Source of the DNA: Pseudomonas kairouanensis
GTDB taxonomy: Bacteria > Pseudomonadota > Gammaproteobacteria > Pseudomonadales > Pseudomonadaceae
NCBI RefSeq assembly: GCF_004682055.1
Contig: NZ_QUZU01000004.1
Location: 1-64,000, forward strand
DNA length: 64,000 bases
Reading direction: 5' to 3'
The notes beneath the pieces are model-generated. The model had not been told where the DNA came from, made no database searches, and was given only the letters and a program-made list of their open reading frames with translations. Below are positions 28,320 through 38,900 of this stretch, piece after piece (the first letter of the stretch is position 1; the number at the start of each line of letters is the position of its first letter). The translations under genes and the position numbers were made by a program.

Positions 28320-29729
28320 ATGAGCGAACGAATCACAACCGTGGAAATTTTTGAGCCCACCCACCCAAAGAAGGTGAAGGCCAAATCCAGCGACAACCTG
28401 ATCCATACCCGCAGTTTCACCGGCCTGTTCCGCAGCTTGCGCGTAGCAGGCGCAGGCTTTCTGTTCCTGGCCTTTTTCGGCACCGTGTGGCTGAACTGGG
28501 GTGGGCGCCAAGCGGTGCTATGGGACCTGGCCGAAAGCAAATTCCATGTTTTTGGCGCGACCTTCTGGCCCCAGGACTTCATCCTGTTGTCGGCGCTGTT
28601 GATCATCTGCGCCTTCGGCCTGTTTGCCATCACCGTGTTCGCCGGACGCGTATGGTGCGGTTACACCTGCCCGCAAAGCTCGTTTACCTGGCTGTTCATG
28701 TGGTGCGAAAAAGTCACTGAGGGTGAACGCAACCAACGCATCAAACTGCAGGCGGCGCCGTGGGGCCTGAACAAACTCGCGCGACGTGCGGCCAAGCACA
28801 CCCTGTGGCTGGGCATCAGCGTGCTGACCGGGCTGACCTTTGTCGGCTACTTCACCCCCATCCGCCCGCTAGCCGCAGAGCTTCTGACCTGGCAAATGGG
28901 CGGCGTGAGCCTGTTCTGGGTGCTGTTTTTTACCGCTGCTACCTACATCAACGCCGGCTGGCTGCGAGAAGCGGTGTGCATGCACATGTGCCCCTATGCG
29001 CGGTTCCAGAGCGTGATGTTCGACAAGGACACCCTGACCATTTCCTACGACGCGGCGCGCGGCGAACAGCGTGGCGCGCGCAAGCGCGAGGTCAAACCTG
29101 CCGACGCAGGCCTGGGCGACTGCATCGACTGCCAACTGTGCGTGCAGGTGTGCCCCACCGGCATCGACATCCGCGACGGCCTGCAAATGGAGTGCATCGG
29201 CTGTGCGGCGTGCATCGACGCCTGTGATTCGATCATGGACAAAATGGGCTATGCCCGTGGTCTGGTGAGCTACACCAGTGAACACCAACTGCAAGGTGGC
29301 AAGACCCACCTGCTACGCCCGCGCCTGATCGGCTACAGTGCGGTGCTGCTGGTGATGATTGCCGCCTTGGTGGTGGCATTGGTACAACGGCCGATGGTAT
29401 CGCTGGACGTGACCAAGGACCGCGGCATGTTCCGCGAAAACGCCCAGGGCTTGATCGAGAACATCTACAGCCTCAAGGTCATCAACAAGACCCAGCAACA
29501 CCAGGACTACCGCCTGGAACTGGTGGATGCCGAGGGCTACCAACTGCAAGGCAAGACCCAGATCAGCCTGGCACCGGGGGAAATCAGCGATGTGCCCGTG
29601 TCGGTGGCGCTGCTGGCGGATAAACCGGTGAGCAGTTCGCAGACCTTGCGTTTCAAGGTGACAGATGTGGATGAGCCGTGGGTTTACAGCGCCGCGGACA
29701 GCCGTTTTGTGGCACCGCTGAATCGCTGA
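28320..29729 (+). CDS. ccoG: Cytochrome c oxidase accessory protein CcoG (RdxA/FixG)
   Basis: The protein has 469 residues. N-terminal membrane helices include WCGYTCPQSSFTWLF. Two ferredoxin-type clusters follow, CIDCQLCVQVCPTGIDIRDG and CIGCAACIDACDS, and the C-terminus is a periplasmic Ig-like domain. CcoG is a copper reductase needed for assembly of cbb3 cytochrome oxidase. No ccoNOPQ genes are next to it. In-frame ATGs occur at 28296 and 28320; the second, which begins MSERITTVEIF, is preferred. The bases ATGAGCGAACGA occur twice, at 28306 and 28320, as a 14-base tandem duplication across the start. Confidence 0.92.
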   Translation: MSERITTVEIFEPTHPKKVKAKSSDNLIHTRSFTGLFRSLRVAGAGFLFLAFFGTVWLNWGGRQAVLWDLAESKFHVFGATFWPQDFILLSALLIICAFGLFAITVFAGRVWCGYTCPQSSFTWLFMWCEKVTEGERNQRIKLQAAPWGLNKLARRAAKHTLWLGISVLTGLTFVGYFTPIRPLAAELLTWQMGGVSLFWVLFFTAATYINAGWLREAVCMHMCPYARFQSVMFDKDTLTISYDAARGEQRGARKREVKPADAGLGDCIDCQLCVQVCPTGIDIRDGLQMECIGCAACIDACDSIMDKMGYARGLVSYTSEHQLQGGKTHLLRPRLIGYSAVLLVMIAALVVALVQRPMVSLDVTKDRGMFRENAQGLIENIYSLKVINKTQQHQDYRLELVDAEGYQLQGKTQISLAPGEISDVPVSVALLADKPVSSSQTLRFKVTDVDEPWVYSAADSRFVAPLNR

Positions 29730-29783
29730 AAGCCTCTCCTGGCTTTTGTCCGTGCTCATACCCAAGAATTGTTTAAGGCCCCA

Positions 29784-31193
29784 ATGAAACGCTACGAAAA
29801 ATTCGCCGAAGACATCGCAGAACTGATTCGCTCCGGCGTGCTCGGCCCTGGCCAGCGCGTGCCCTCGGTGCGCTATGCCAGCCAGACCTACGGCGTGAGC
29901 CCGTCCACCGTGTTCCAGGCCTACTACCTGCTGGAACGTCGCGGCCTGATCCGCGCGCGGCCGCGCTCCGGTTACTTCGTCAACACCCACGCACCCAGCC
30001 CGTTTTCCGAGCCGGTGGTGAGCGAGCAGGTGCACGAGTCCACCGAAGTCGACGTGAGCGAGCTGGTATTTTCGGTACTCGACTCCATCAAGGACCCCAC
30101 CACCGTGCCCTTCGGCTCGGCTTTCCCCAGCCCCATGCTGTTCCCGCTGCCGCGCCTGGCGCGCTCGCTGGCCAGCGCCGGCCGCGCGATGGACCCGCGC
30201 CTGGTGGTCACCGACATGTCGCCGGGCAACCCGCAGCTGCGCCGGCAGATCGCCCTGCGCTACATGGTTGGCGGCCTGATGCTGCCCATGGAAGAACTGC
30301 TGATCACCAACGGTGCCCTCGAAGCCCTGAACCTGTGCCTGCAAGCCGTCACCGAGCCGGGCGACTTGGTGGCCATCGAGGCCCCGGCGTTCTACGCCTG
30401 CCTGCAAGTGCTGGAGCGCCTGAAGCTCAAGGCCGTGGAAATCCCCGTACACCCGCGCGACGGCATCGACCTGGGCGCCCTGGCACAAACCCTGGAGCGC
30501 TACCCGATCAAGGCCTGCTGGAGCATGACCAGTTTCCAGAACCCCATGGGTGCCACCGTGCCGGAAGCCAAGAAACAGGCCCTGGTGGAGTTGCTGCGCC
30601 GCCACCAGGTGCCATTGATCGAAGACGATGTGTATGCCGAGTTGTACTACGGCCAGCACGCACCCAAACCGGCCAAGGCTTTCGACACCGAAGGCCTGGT
30701 GATGCATTGCGGCTCGTTTGCCAAGAGCCTGGCCCCCGGCTACCGCGTCGGTTGGGTGGCGGCCGGGCGCTTTGCGCAGAAGGTCGAGCGCTTGAAGCTG
30801 ATGACCTCGCTCTGCCCTTCAATGCCGGCGCAAGCGGCCATTGCCGACTACCTGCAACACGGCGGCTACGACCGGCACCTGCGCAAATTGCGCTACGCCC
30901 TGGAAGAACAGCAAAGCGCGATGCTGGCGGCGATTGCCCGTTACTTCCCGACGCAGACGCGGGTTAGCCAGCCGGCCGGCGGGTATTTCCTGTGGCTGGA
31001 GTTGCCGGAGCAGACCGACTCGTTGAAGTTGTTCCAGATGGCGCTGGCCCAAGGCATCAGCATCGCACCGGGGCCGATTTTCTCGGCAACCCAGCGCTTC
31101 AGAAATTGTATTCGCCTGAACTATGGCAGCCCGTGGACCGAGGCTTCAGAGAAAGCGATGGAGACATTGGGGCGGATTGTGCGCTCGTTTTGA
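29784..31193 (+). CDS. MocR/GntR-type regulator with aminotransferase fold
   Basis: The protein has 469 residues. The first 75 residues are a GntR winged helix (YEKFAEDIAELIRSGVLGPG, YGVSPSTVFQAYYLLERRGL). The rest is a class I aminotransferase domain, with ITNGALEALNLCLQAV, IEDDVYAELYYG and GSFAKSLAPGYRVGW, the last carrying the pyridoxal-phosphate lysine. MocR proteins use the cofactor domain as a sensor for B6 or amino compounds. AAGG precedes the ATG at 29784. No divergent partner is present, so the target is not evident. Confidence 0.92.
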   Translation: MKRYEKFAEDIAELIRSGVLGPGQRVPSVRYASQTYGVSPSTVFQAYYLLERRGLIRARPRSGYFVNTHAPSPFSEPVVSEQVHESTEVDVSELVFSVLDSIKDPTTVPFGSAFPSPMLFPLPRLARSLASAGRAMDPRLVVTDMSPGNPQLRRQIALRYMVGGLMLPMEELLITNGALEALNLCLQAVTEPGDLVAIEAPAFYACLQVLERLKLKAVEIPVHPRDGIDLGALAQTLERYPIKACWSMTSFQNPMGATVPEAKKQALVELLRRHQVPLIEDDVYAELYYGQHAPKPAKAFDTEGLVMHCGSFAKSLAPGYRVGWVAAGRFAQKVERLKLMTSLCPSMPAQAAIADYLQHGGYDRHLRKLRYALEEQQSAMLAAIARYFPTQTRVSQPAGGYFLWLELPEQTDSLKLFQMALAQGISIAPGPIFSATQRFRNCIRLNYGSPWTEASEKAMETLGRIVRSF

Positions 31194-31252
31194 GTGATTG
31201 GGTTGCCCGCAGTGGGCTTGCTCGCGAAGGCATACTTCCAGGCGCTAGATAA

Positions 31253-31999
31253 CTAGCGACCACCGCCCAAATCCACAAACGTCCCAGTGGCATACGACGC
31301 CTTATCCGACAACAACCAGATAATCGCCTCCGCTACCTCATCCGGGCGCCCGCCCCGGGCCATGGGAATGCCTGACTCCAGTTTGCTGACCCGGTCCGGG
31401 TCGCCGCTCAGGGCATGAAAATCGGTAAAGATGTAGCCAGGGCGCACCGCGTTGACCCGAATGCCCTCACCCGCCACTTCCTTCGACAAGCCCAAAGTGA
31501 AGGTATCGAGGGCGCCTTTGGACGCCGCATAATCGACGTACTCACCCGGCGACCCCAGCCGTGCCGCCACCGAAGACACATTCACAATGCTGCCACCCTG
31601 CCCGCCATGCTTGGGCGACATGCGCAGCACCGCGTGCTTGGCGCACAGGATCGGCCCCAGCACGTTGGTCTTCAGGATCTTGAGGATGCGGAACTCGGAC
31701 ATCTCGTCCACCCGCGACTTTTGCCCCACGGTGCCCGCATTGTTGACCAGTGCCGTGACGCGGCCCAGTTCAGCGTCGACGCGGTTGAACAGGCCGATCA
31801 CTTCATCTTCGATGCTCACATCTGCGCGCACCGCAATGGCCTGGGCGCCCAGGGCGCGCACCTGCTCAAGTACGCGATGGGCCGCCTCTTCGTCGGACTG
31901 GTAGTTGATGCAAATGCGATAACCCTGACGGGCGGCCAGCAGTGCCGTCTCGGCGCCAATCCCACGACTGCCCCCGGTGATGATGACGACTTTGTCCAT
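31253..31999 (-). CDS. SDR family oxidoreductase
   Basis: The protein has 248 residues. Classical short-chain dehydrogenase motifs are present: KVVIITGGSRGIGAETALLA (cofactor site), LVNNAGTVGQ, NVSSVAARLGSPGEYVDYAA with the Ser-Tyr-Lys triad (YAASK), and RPGYIFTDF. It resembles 3-oxoacyl-ACP reductase or glucose dehydrogenase-type SDRs, and the substrate is unknown. AGGAG nine bases before the ATG at 31999 decides that start over the upstream ATG at 32044. Confidence 0.92.
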   Translation of the reverse strand: MDKVVIITGGSRGIGAETALLAARQGYRICINYQSDEEAAHRVLEQVRALGAQAIAVRADVSIEDEVIGLFNRVDAELGRVTALVNNAGTVGQKSRVDEMSEFRILKILKTNVLGPILCAKHAVLRMSPKHGGQGGSIVNVSSVAARLGSPGEYVDYAASKGALDTFTLGLSKEVAGEGIRVNAVRPGYIFTDFHALSGDPDRVSKLESGIPMARGGRPDEVAEAIIWLLSDKASYATGTFVDLGGGR

Positions 32000-32053
32000 G
32001 CGTGCAGTCTCCTGATTCAACCTGATGTTTATGGCTGAGCCCAAGAATAACCG

Positions 32054-34150
32054 TCACGCACGGCTTTTGTCAGGCGCCATGGCGTCTTCGGCGCGCTGGA
32101 TATCAGCCATGAAGGTGTCGGCCGGCAACGGATGGCCCAGCAGGTAACCTTGCAGGGAATTGCACCCCAACCGCGTAAGGAAATTCTGCTGCACGTCGGT
32201 TTCTACGCCTTCGGCCACGATCCGCAAGCCCAAGGCCTGGCCCAGGGCGACAATGGCCGAGACAATCGCGGCATCGTCGCTGTCGTGCTCCAAGTCGCGC
32301 ACAAAGCCGCGGTCGATCTTCAGTTCGTTGGCCGGCAGACGCTTGAGGTACATCAGGCTCGAATAGCCGGTCCCGAAGTCGTCGATGGACAGGTCCACAC
32401 CCATCTCCGACAACTGCTGCAGCACCGTCATGCTGGCGTCGGCGTCGCTCATCGCGGTGGTCTCGGTGATCTCCAGGGTCAGGCTGTTGGCCGGCAACTG
32501 GTGACGCTCAAGGGCCGTGGCGACGCTTTTGACCAGCCCGGCGTGGCAGAACTGCAAGGCAGACAGGTTCACGGCGATACGCCAGTCTTCATAGCCCTGG
32601 GCGTACCACAGGCTCATCTGGCGGCAGGCTTCGTTCAGCACCCAGTCACCGATGGGGATGATCAACCCGGTCTTTTCCGCCAGCTCGATAAACATTGCCG
32701 GCAACAGCAGGCCCTGTTGCGGATGCTCCCAGCGCAACAACGCCTCGGCGCCCACCGGGATACCGCTGACGGCATCGAACTTGGGTTGGTAGTGCAGGCG
32801 AAATTGCTGGTGTTCGATGGCATTGCGCAGGTCCTGCAGCAACTGCAGTTGCTTGCGCGCATTGGTGTTCATCGACACGTCGAAGAAGCTGTAGCCGTTC
32901 TTGCCCATGCCCTTGGCGTGGTACATCGCGGCATCGGCGTTCATCAGCAGCTCCTGAGGGTTGCCACCGTTGCCTGGGAACAGGGCAATGCCGACGCTGG
33001 CGGAGATCTTCAACTCATGTTCGGCCACCGTGAACGCGCGGTTGATCAGGCCGACCTGGCGCTCGGCCAGGCGCAGGGCGTCATCGGGCTGGTTCAGTTG
33101 CACCAGCAATACGAATTCATCGCCGCCGATACGCGCCAGGGTGTCCTGGCTGCGCAGGTCCTCACGCAGGCGCAGGCCCACTTCGCGCAGCAACTGGTCG
33201 CCCATGTGATGGCCGAAGGCATCGTTGACCGGCTTGAAACCGTCAAGGTCGATAAACATCAGCGCGAAGCAACCGCCCTGCTCTCTGATCGTCTGCATCG
33301 ATTGCTGGATACGGTCGGCGAGCAAGGTGCGGTTGGGCAAGCCGGTGAGCATGTCGTGCAGGGCCAGGTGGGTCAGCTCCTGGTTGGCCTGGGTCAGGGA
33401 ATCGGCCAACACGGCGGTACGCGCCTCCAGGCGGGCATCCAGCAGCGAGGTGAGCAGCGCGATGGCCAGCACCGCCAGAGTGGTGACCAGCACCAGATTG
33501 TCCAGGCCCTTGCCGCTCAAGCCGTTCAATGCCGCGCCGCAAAAACTTTCATCAGCAAAGCGTGCCGCCGCCATACCGGTGTAGTGCATGCCCACGATGG
33601 CAAAGCCCATCACCACCGCTGCACCGCTGCGCAGCAGACGAACGTAGGGGGTGTTGCGCCGCAGGTTATGGGCGATCCACAGCGCAGCGCCACACGCCAC
33701 TACCGCTATCAGCAGCGACGCACCGAACAGGCTCGGGTCGTAGTCGATACCCGGGGTCATGCGCATCGCGGCCATGCCGGTGTAGTGCATGGCCGCGATA
33801 CCGGCCCCCATGACCAACGCGCCGAACGCCAGTTGCCAGGCGCGCAACTGAGGCTGGTTGATCAGCCAGAGTGCGAAGCCGCTGGACAATACCGCGATCA
33901 GCAACGACAACGCCGTAATGCCGAAGTCGAAACCCAGGGCAAACGGCAGGCGCAGCGCAAGCATGCCGATAAAATGCATCGACCAGACACCAATGCCCAT
34001 GGCGATCGCCCCGCCGGCAATCCACAGATACACGGCACGCCCCTTGGCGGTGGCAATGCGGCCGGAGAGGTCCAGCGCGGTATAGGAAGCAAGGATCGCA
34101 ACGAACAGGGAAATCACGACCAGGGAGGGCGAATAGCTACCGATAAGCAT
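32054..34150 (-). CDS. mucR: MHYT-GGDEF-EAL bifunctional cyclic di-GMP protein, MucR-like
   Basis: The protein has 698 residues. Seven membrane helices with three MHYT-type motifs (MHFIGM, MHYTGM, MHYTGM) form the putative gas or copper sensor. A GGDEF domain follows (TGLPNRTLLADR, active site ARIGGDEFVLL, with RSQD as I-site), then an EAL domain (GAEALLRW, NLSALQF, DDFGTGYSS, KIDRGFV). This order and the intact GGDEF match P. aeruginosa MucR, which raises cyclic di-GMP for alginate synthesis. The symbol is by architecture only. The ATG at 34150 is chosen because the upstream residues are not conserved-like. Confidence 0.85.
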   Translation of the reverse strand: MLIGSYSPSLVVISLFVAILASYTALDLSGRIATAKGRAVYLWIAGGAIAMGIGVWSMHFIGMLALRLPFALGFDFGITALSLLIAVLSSGFALWLINQPQLRAWQLAFGALVMGAGIAAMHYTGMAAMRMTPGIDYDPSLFGASLLIAVVACGAALWIAHNLRRNTPYVRLLRSGAAVVMGFAIVGMHYTGMAAARFADESFCGAALNGLSGKGLDNLVLVTTLAVLAIALLTSLLDARLEARTAVLADSLTQANQELTHLALHDMLTGLPNRTLLADRIQQSMQTIREQGGCFALMFIDLDGFKPVNDAFGHHMGDQLLREVGLRLREDLRSQDTLARIGGDEFVLLVQLNQPDDALRLAERQVGLINRAFTVAEHELKISASVGIALFPGNGGNPQELLMNADAAMYHAKGMGKNGYSFFDVSMNTNARKQLQLLQDLRNAIEHQQFRLHYQPKFDAVSGIPVGAEALLRWEHPQQGLLLPAMFIELAEKTGLIIPIGDWVLNEACRQMSLWYAQGYEDWRIAVNLSALQFCHAGLVKSVATALERHQLPANSLTLEITETTAMSDADASMTVLQQLSEMGVDLSIDDFGTGYSSLMYLKRLPANELKIDRGFVRDLEHDSDDAAIVSAIVALGQALGLRIVAEGVETDVQQNFLTRLGCNSLQGYLLGHPLPADTFMADIQRAEDAMAPDKSRA

Positions 34151-34321
34151 TGGACTTCTCAAGACTGACGGGCCTGAAAAGCCCGTGCCAAGTGGCAAAG
34201 CGGGCGATTGTAGCGAGAATAATTCTTGTACAGTTGAAATATTAGCGTATAGCCATCACAGGCTTTTTGACGTCAATCCTATGACCCAAAAACCGCCCTT
34301 TTCAGCGTTGATTGGATCCAA

Positions 34322-34354
34322 ATATGGGAGGGGCGGCAAGCCCCCTTCCCACAT
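34322..34354. repeat. Single REP hairpin
   Basis: ATATGGGAGGGG and CCCCCTTCCCACAT are inverted around GCGGCAAG. It lies in the 222-base gap between the mucR-like gene and the end of opmB, where nothing else is evident apart from the likely mucR promoter. Confidence 0.65.
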
Positions 34355-34372
34355 GGATCGCCGTGTTTATCG

Positions 34373-35914
34373 CTAGTCTTCTTTGTCACTGATGGGCGTC
34401 TGGCCGTCCCAACCGCCGCCCAACGCGGCAATCAACTGCACACTCGCCACCAGCCGCGTCTGCAACAGGGTCAACACCGTGCGTTCATTGCTCAACGCCG
34501 TGGCCTGCACCGTGACCACATCCAGGTAGGCAATCAAACCGGCCTTGTACTGGTTTTCCGTGAGGCGTAACGACTCACGCGCCGCGTCCAGCGCTTCGTT
34601 GCTGACCACCGCCTCGTCTTCCAGCACCTTGAGCTGCACCATGTAGTTTTCCACTTCGCGGAAACCATCCAGCACGGTCTGGCGGTACTTGGCCACCGTC
34701 TCGTCGTAGGAAGCCACGCTACGGTCGACCTCCGCCGAGCGCTGACCGCCGTCGAACAGGGTCATGGCCAGTTTCGGCCCCACCGACCAGAAGCGATTCG
34801 GCAGGCTGATCCAGTCTGCGTAGGTGCTGCTGGAATAACCACCGGCCAGGCTCAGGCTCAGGTCCGGGTAGTAGGCTGCCTTGGCCACGCCGATATTGGC
34901 GTTGGCCGCAATCACCGAGCGTTCGGCCGAGGCGATGTCCGGGCGGCGTTCCAGCAATTGCGATGGCAGGCTCAGCGGGATCTGTGGCAGGGCCGGAATA
35001 CTCTGGCTCACGGGCAGGTTGAAGTTGGCCGGAGCTTCGCCAATCAACACGGCAATCGCGTTTTCCAACTGGGCGCGCTGCCAGATCAGGTCGATCAGGC
35101 TGGCCTGGGTAGACTTGAGTTGGGTTTGCGCCTGGGCGACTGCGTCCTTGCCGGAGACGCCGGCACGGTATTGGTTTTCGGTCATTTTCAGCGAGCGCTG
35201 GTAGGCGTCCAGGGTCGCTTGCAACAGACGAGTCTGCTCATCCATGACCCGCAGTTGCAGGTAGTCCTGCACCAACTCCGACTGCTGGCTCAAGCGCATC
35301 GCGGCCAGGTCCGCCGAACTGGCTTCGGCCGTGGATTCGTTGGCTTCCAACCCACGGCGCAATTTGCCCCATACATCGGCCTCCCAACTCACGCCCAACT
35401 GCGCATTGAGGGTGTCGCGGATACCACTGCTGGAACTGCTGAGGCTGGCGTTGCTGCTGCCGGTGCCTTGGCTGGCGCGGGTTTTGCCGACGCTCAGGTC
35501 AACCGTGGGAAAGAAAGAACCCCGCGCACTGCGCACCTGGGCCTGGGCCTGGCGAAAACGCGCCTCAGCCTGGGCCACGGTCTGGTTGGAGGTGTTCAGG
35601 CGCACCACCAAGTCATTGAGCTGACGGTCACCGTACAGCTCCCACCAGGCGCCACGGGCCAGGGAATCGCTCGGGGTGGCTTGGCGCCAGCCTTGGGCTT
35701 GCTTGAACTGCACCGGCTCCACGACGTCCGGGCGCTTGTAGTCCGGGCCGATGGCGCAGGCGCTGAGCAAGAGCGCCAAACCCACTGTCGGAGCGAGCTT
35801 GCTCGCGAAGATCGTCAACGATAACGCTGGCCGCCTGAATGCACGGGGCGCCCTCAGGTTTTTCGCGAGCATGATCGTGCCTACAGGGAGACGCTGGTTG
35901 GTTGAATCGGTCAT
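34373..35914 (-). CDS. opmB: Outer-membrane efflux lipoprotein of the MuxABC system
   Basis: The protein has 513 residues. It is a NodT-type TolC relative: lipobox LALLLSAC (Cys53) followed by AIGPDYKRPDV, then two repeats with WWELYGDRQLNDLV, LERRPDIASAERSVIAANAN and ENQYKAGLIAYLDVV. It forms the exit duct for the RND pump. Its start overlaps the muxC stop by four bases. Residues about 11-43, between the start and the lipobox hydrophobic core, are encoded by a REPIN at 35787-35884, giving an unusually long signal region of 52 residues. A later start at Met15 is possible. Confidence 0.9.
   Translation of the reverse strand: MTDSTNQRLPVGTIMLAKNLRAPRAFRRPALSLTIFASKLAPTVGLALLLSACAIGPDYKRPDVVEPVQFKQAQGWRQATPSDSLARGAWWELYGDRQLNDLVVRLNTSNQTVAQAEARFRQAQAQVRSARGSFFPTVDLSVGKTRASQGTGSSNASLSSSSSGIRDTLNAQLGVSWEADVWGKLRRGLEANESTAEASSADLAAMRLSQQSELVQDYLQLRVMDEQTRLLQATLDAYQRSLKMTENQYRAGVSGKDAVAQAQTQLKSTQASLIDLIWQRAQLENAIAVLIGEAPANFNLPVSQSIPALPQIPLSLPSQLLERRPDIASAERSVIAANANIGVAKAAYYPDLSLSLAGGYSSSTYADWISLPNRFWSVGPKLAMTLFDGGQRSAEVDRSVASYDETVAKYRQTVLDGFREVENYMVQLKVLEDEAVVSNEALDAARESLRLTENQYKAGLIAYLDVVTVQATALSNERTVLTLLQTRLVASVQLIAALGGGWDGQTPISDKED
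35787..35884. repeat. REPIN inserted inside the opmB signal-peptide coding region
   Basis: GTCGGAGCGAGCTTGCTCGC on the left, TTTCGCGAGCATGATCGTGC toward the right end, and a centre with AACGATAACGCTGG match the intergenic REPIN at 8850-8948 almost base for base over the conserved parts. It keeps the opmB reading frame open for about 33 codons. Confidence 0.85.
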
Positions 35915-38900
35915 AGCGCAGTGTCCAGGGCAGCATCGGTCCGCACGCCGCGCCAGCGGTTGAAGCGATGGCGCGCGCGGTCGAGATAAAGGTAAACCAC
36001 CGGGGTGGTGTAAAGGGTCAGAACCTGGCTGAACACCAGGCCGCCGATGATGGTCAGGCCCAGCGGGCGGCGCATTTCCGCGCCATCCCCGGTACCCAGC
36101 AGCAAAGGCAAGGCACCGAGAATGGCCGCCAGGGTGGTCATCAGGATCGGCCGCAGCCGCAACAGGCAGGCACTGCGAATCGATTCCAGCGGCCCCATGC
36201 CGTCATTGCGCTCAAGCTGCAGGGCCAGGTCGATCATCAAGATCGCATTCTTCTTCACCACACCGATCAGCAGGAACAGACCCAGCAGGGAAATCAGGCT
36301 GAATTCGCCCCCCGTCAGGTAAATCGCGAGCATCGCGCCAACCCCGGCCGAGGGCAGCGTCGAAAGAATCGTCAGCGGGTGAATATAGCTTTCATACAAA
36401 ATACCCAACACCAGGTACACCGCCACCAGCGCGCCAAGGATCATGAACGGCTGGCCCTTCTGGGTCGCCGCGAACGCATCGGCCGTGCCGGCCATCTTGG
36501 CGATCACGTCTTCGGGCAGGCCGACCTTGGCAATCGCCCGCTCGATGGCAGCGGTGCCCTGCTCAACCGTCACCCCCGGCGCCATGTCGAAGGCGATGTT
36601 TTCCGAAGCGAACTGGCCTTCATGGCTGACGCGATCATCGGCCAGGCTGTTTTCATAGTGGGCAATGGTCGACAGCGGTACCCGTGCGCCGTCGGCGGTG
36701 ATCACCTGCATCTGGTTGAGGGTGATCGGGTCCTGGGCGTATTTGGGGTTGACCTCCATCACCACCTGGTACTGGTTGAGGCTGTCGTAGATGGTGGAAA
36801 TCTGCCGCTGGCTGTAGGCGTTGTTGAGCACCGCCGTGACCATGCTCATGTCGATACCCAGGCGCTTGGCCTGGTCGCGGTCCACCACCAGGGTGACCTG
36901 CGCCGCGCCCCGACCTTCACGGGCGTCAATGGCCGTGAGTTGCGGCAGCTCGCGCAAGGCGGCGACGACTTTCGGGTACCACAGGCGCAACGCGGCCAGG
37001 TCGCCGCTTTGCAGGATGTAGGAATACTGCGCACTGGTCTGGTCGCGACTGCCGCCAAATTGCAAATCCTGGTCAGCCATCAGGAACAGGCGCCCACCGG
37101 GCACCAACGGAACATCCTTGCGCAGGCGCTCGATCACCGCCTGGGCCGAGACCTTACGCTCACTGATGGGCTTGAGGCGCACCAGCATTACCGCGTTGTT
37201 GGTGCCGTTGTTGCCACCGATAAACCCGGCCACGCTCTGCACCGCCGGGTCCTTGAGCACCGCCTGGCGAAAGGTTTCCATCTTCGGCTGCATCACATTG
37301 AACGACAGCCCGTCATCGCCGCGCACAAAGCCGATCAACTGGCCGGTGTCCTGTTGCGGCATAAAGGTTTTCGGCACCACCACGTACAGCGCAACGTTCA
37401 CACCTACGGTGATCAGCAGGCTGAGCAGGGTCAGGCGGCGGTGGCGCAGCACCCAGTCCAGGCTGGTAGCGTAAACGGCGACCATGCGATCGTTGACCTT
37501 TTGGCTCCAGCGCTGCAAGCCGGTCATCCGGCCTTTGATATGGGGCTTGAGCCAGCGGGCGCAAAGCATCGGGGTGAGGGTCAGCGAGACCACCAGCGAG
37601 ACGATGATCGCCGCCGACAAGGTGATGGAAAATTCGCGAAACAGGTTGGTGACGATCCCACCCATAAACAGGATGGACAGGAACACCGCCACCAGCGACA
37701 CGTTCATCGACAGCAGGGTAAAGCCGACTTCCTGGGCCCCCAGGTAGGCCGCCTTCATCGGCGGCACACCGTCGTCGATATGCCGGGAGATGTTCTCCAG
37801 CACCACGATGGCGTCGTCCACCACCAGGCCGGTGGCCAGGATCAGCGCCATCAGCGAGAAGTTGTTCAGCGAGAACCCGAACAGGTACATCACCGCAAAG
37901 GTGCCCACCAGCGACACCGGCACCGCCAGCGTCGGGATCAGGGACGCGCGGAAGTTGCCGAGGAACAGGTACACCACCAGCACCACCAGGGCCACCGCAA
38001 TCAGCAGGGTCATTTCCGCTTCATGCAAGGTGGCGGTGATCACCGGCGATCGGTCCATGGCCAGGTTGAGCTTGACGCTGGAGGGCAGCACTGCCTGCAA
38101 TGCCGGTAACTGTGCCTTGATCTGCCGCACGGTCTCGATGATGTTGGCGCCGGACTGGCGGTTGATCACCAGCAGCACCGCCGGTTCGTTGTTGAAGAAG
38201 CCGCTGTTGTAGCGGTCTTCGACACCGTCGCTGATCTTGGCCACATCCCCCAGGCGCAGGGCCGCGCCGTTCTGGTAGCGGATCAGCAGCGGCTCGTAGT
38301 CCTTGGCTTTTTCCAACTGGTCGTTGGCCTGGATCTGCCAGTTGCGCTCGCTGTCTTCCAGGGAACCCTTGGGCCGGCGCTGGTTGGCGTTGGCGATGGT
38401 GTTGCGCACATCGTCCAGGGCCACGCCGTACTGGTCCAGCGCCTTGGGCTCAAGCTCGATACGCACCGCCGGCAGGGAACTGCCGCCGATCTGCACTTCG
38501 CCCACGCCGGGCACCTGGGACAGGCTTTGGGACAGGATGGTCGACGCCAGGTCATACAGCTGGCCCTTCTGCAACACGTCCGAGGTCAGCGACAGCACCA
38601 TGATCGGCGCCTGGGACGGGTTGATCTTCTTGTAGGTGGGCATGCTGCGCATGCCGCTGGGCAGCAGGTTGCGCGAGGCATTGATCGCCGCCTGCACTTC
38701 CCGCGCGGCACCGTTGATATCGCGGTCGGAGTCGAACGCCAGGATCACCCGCGTGGAGCCTTGGCTCGACGAACTGCTCATGGTGGTGATACCGGCAATC
38801 GCGCCGAACGAGCGCTCCAGCGGCGTCGCCACCGTAGACGCCATCACCTCGGGGCTGGCACCCGGCAGGCTGGCCGAGACCACGATCACCGGGAAGTCGA

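Noticed and set aside
32132..34168. 678-codon plus-strand frame opposite the MHYT-GGDEF-EAL gene
   Set aside because: Shadow frame; the minus strand encodes all expected motifs.
35968..38109. 713-codon plus-strand frame opposite muxC
   Set aside because: Antisense of a conserved RND permease; low-complexity shadow translation.
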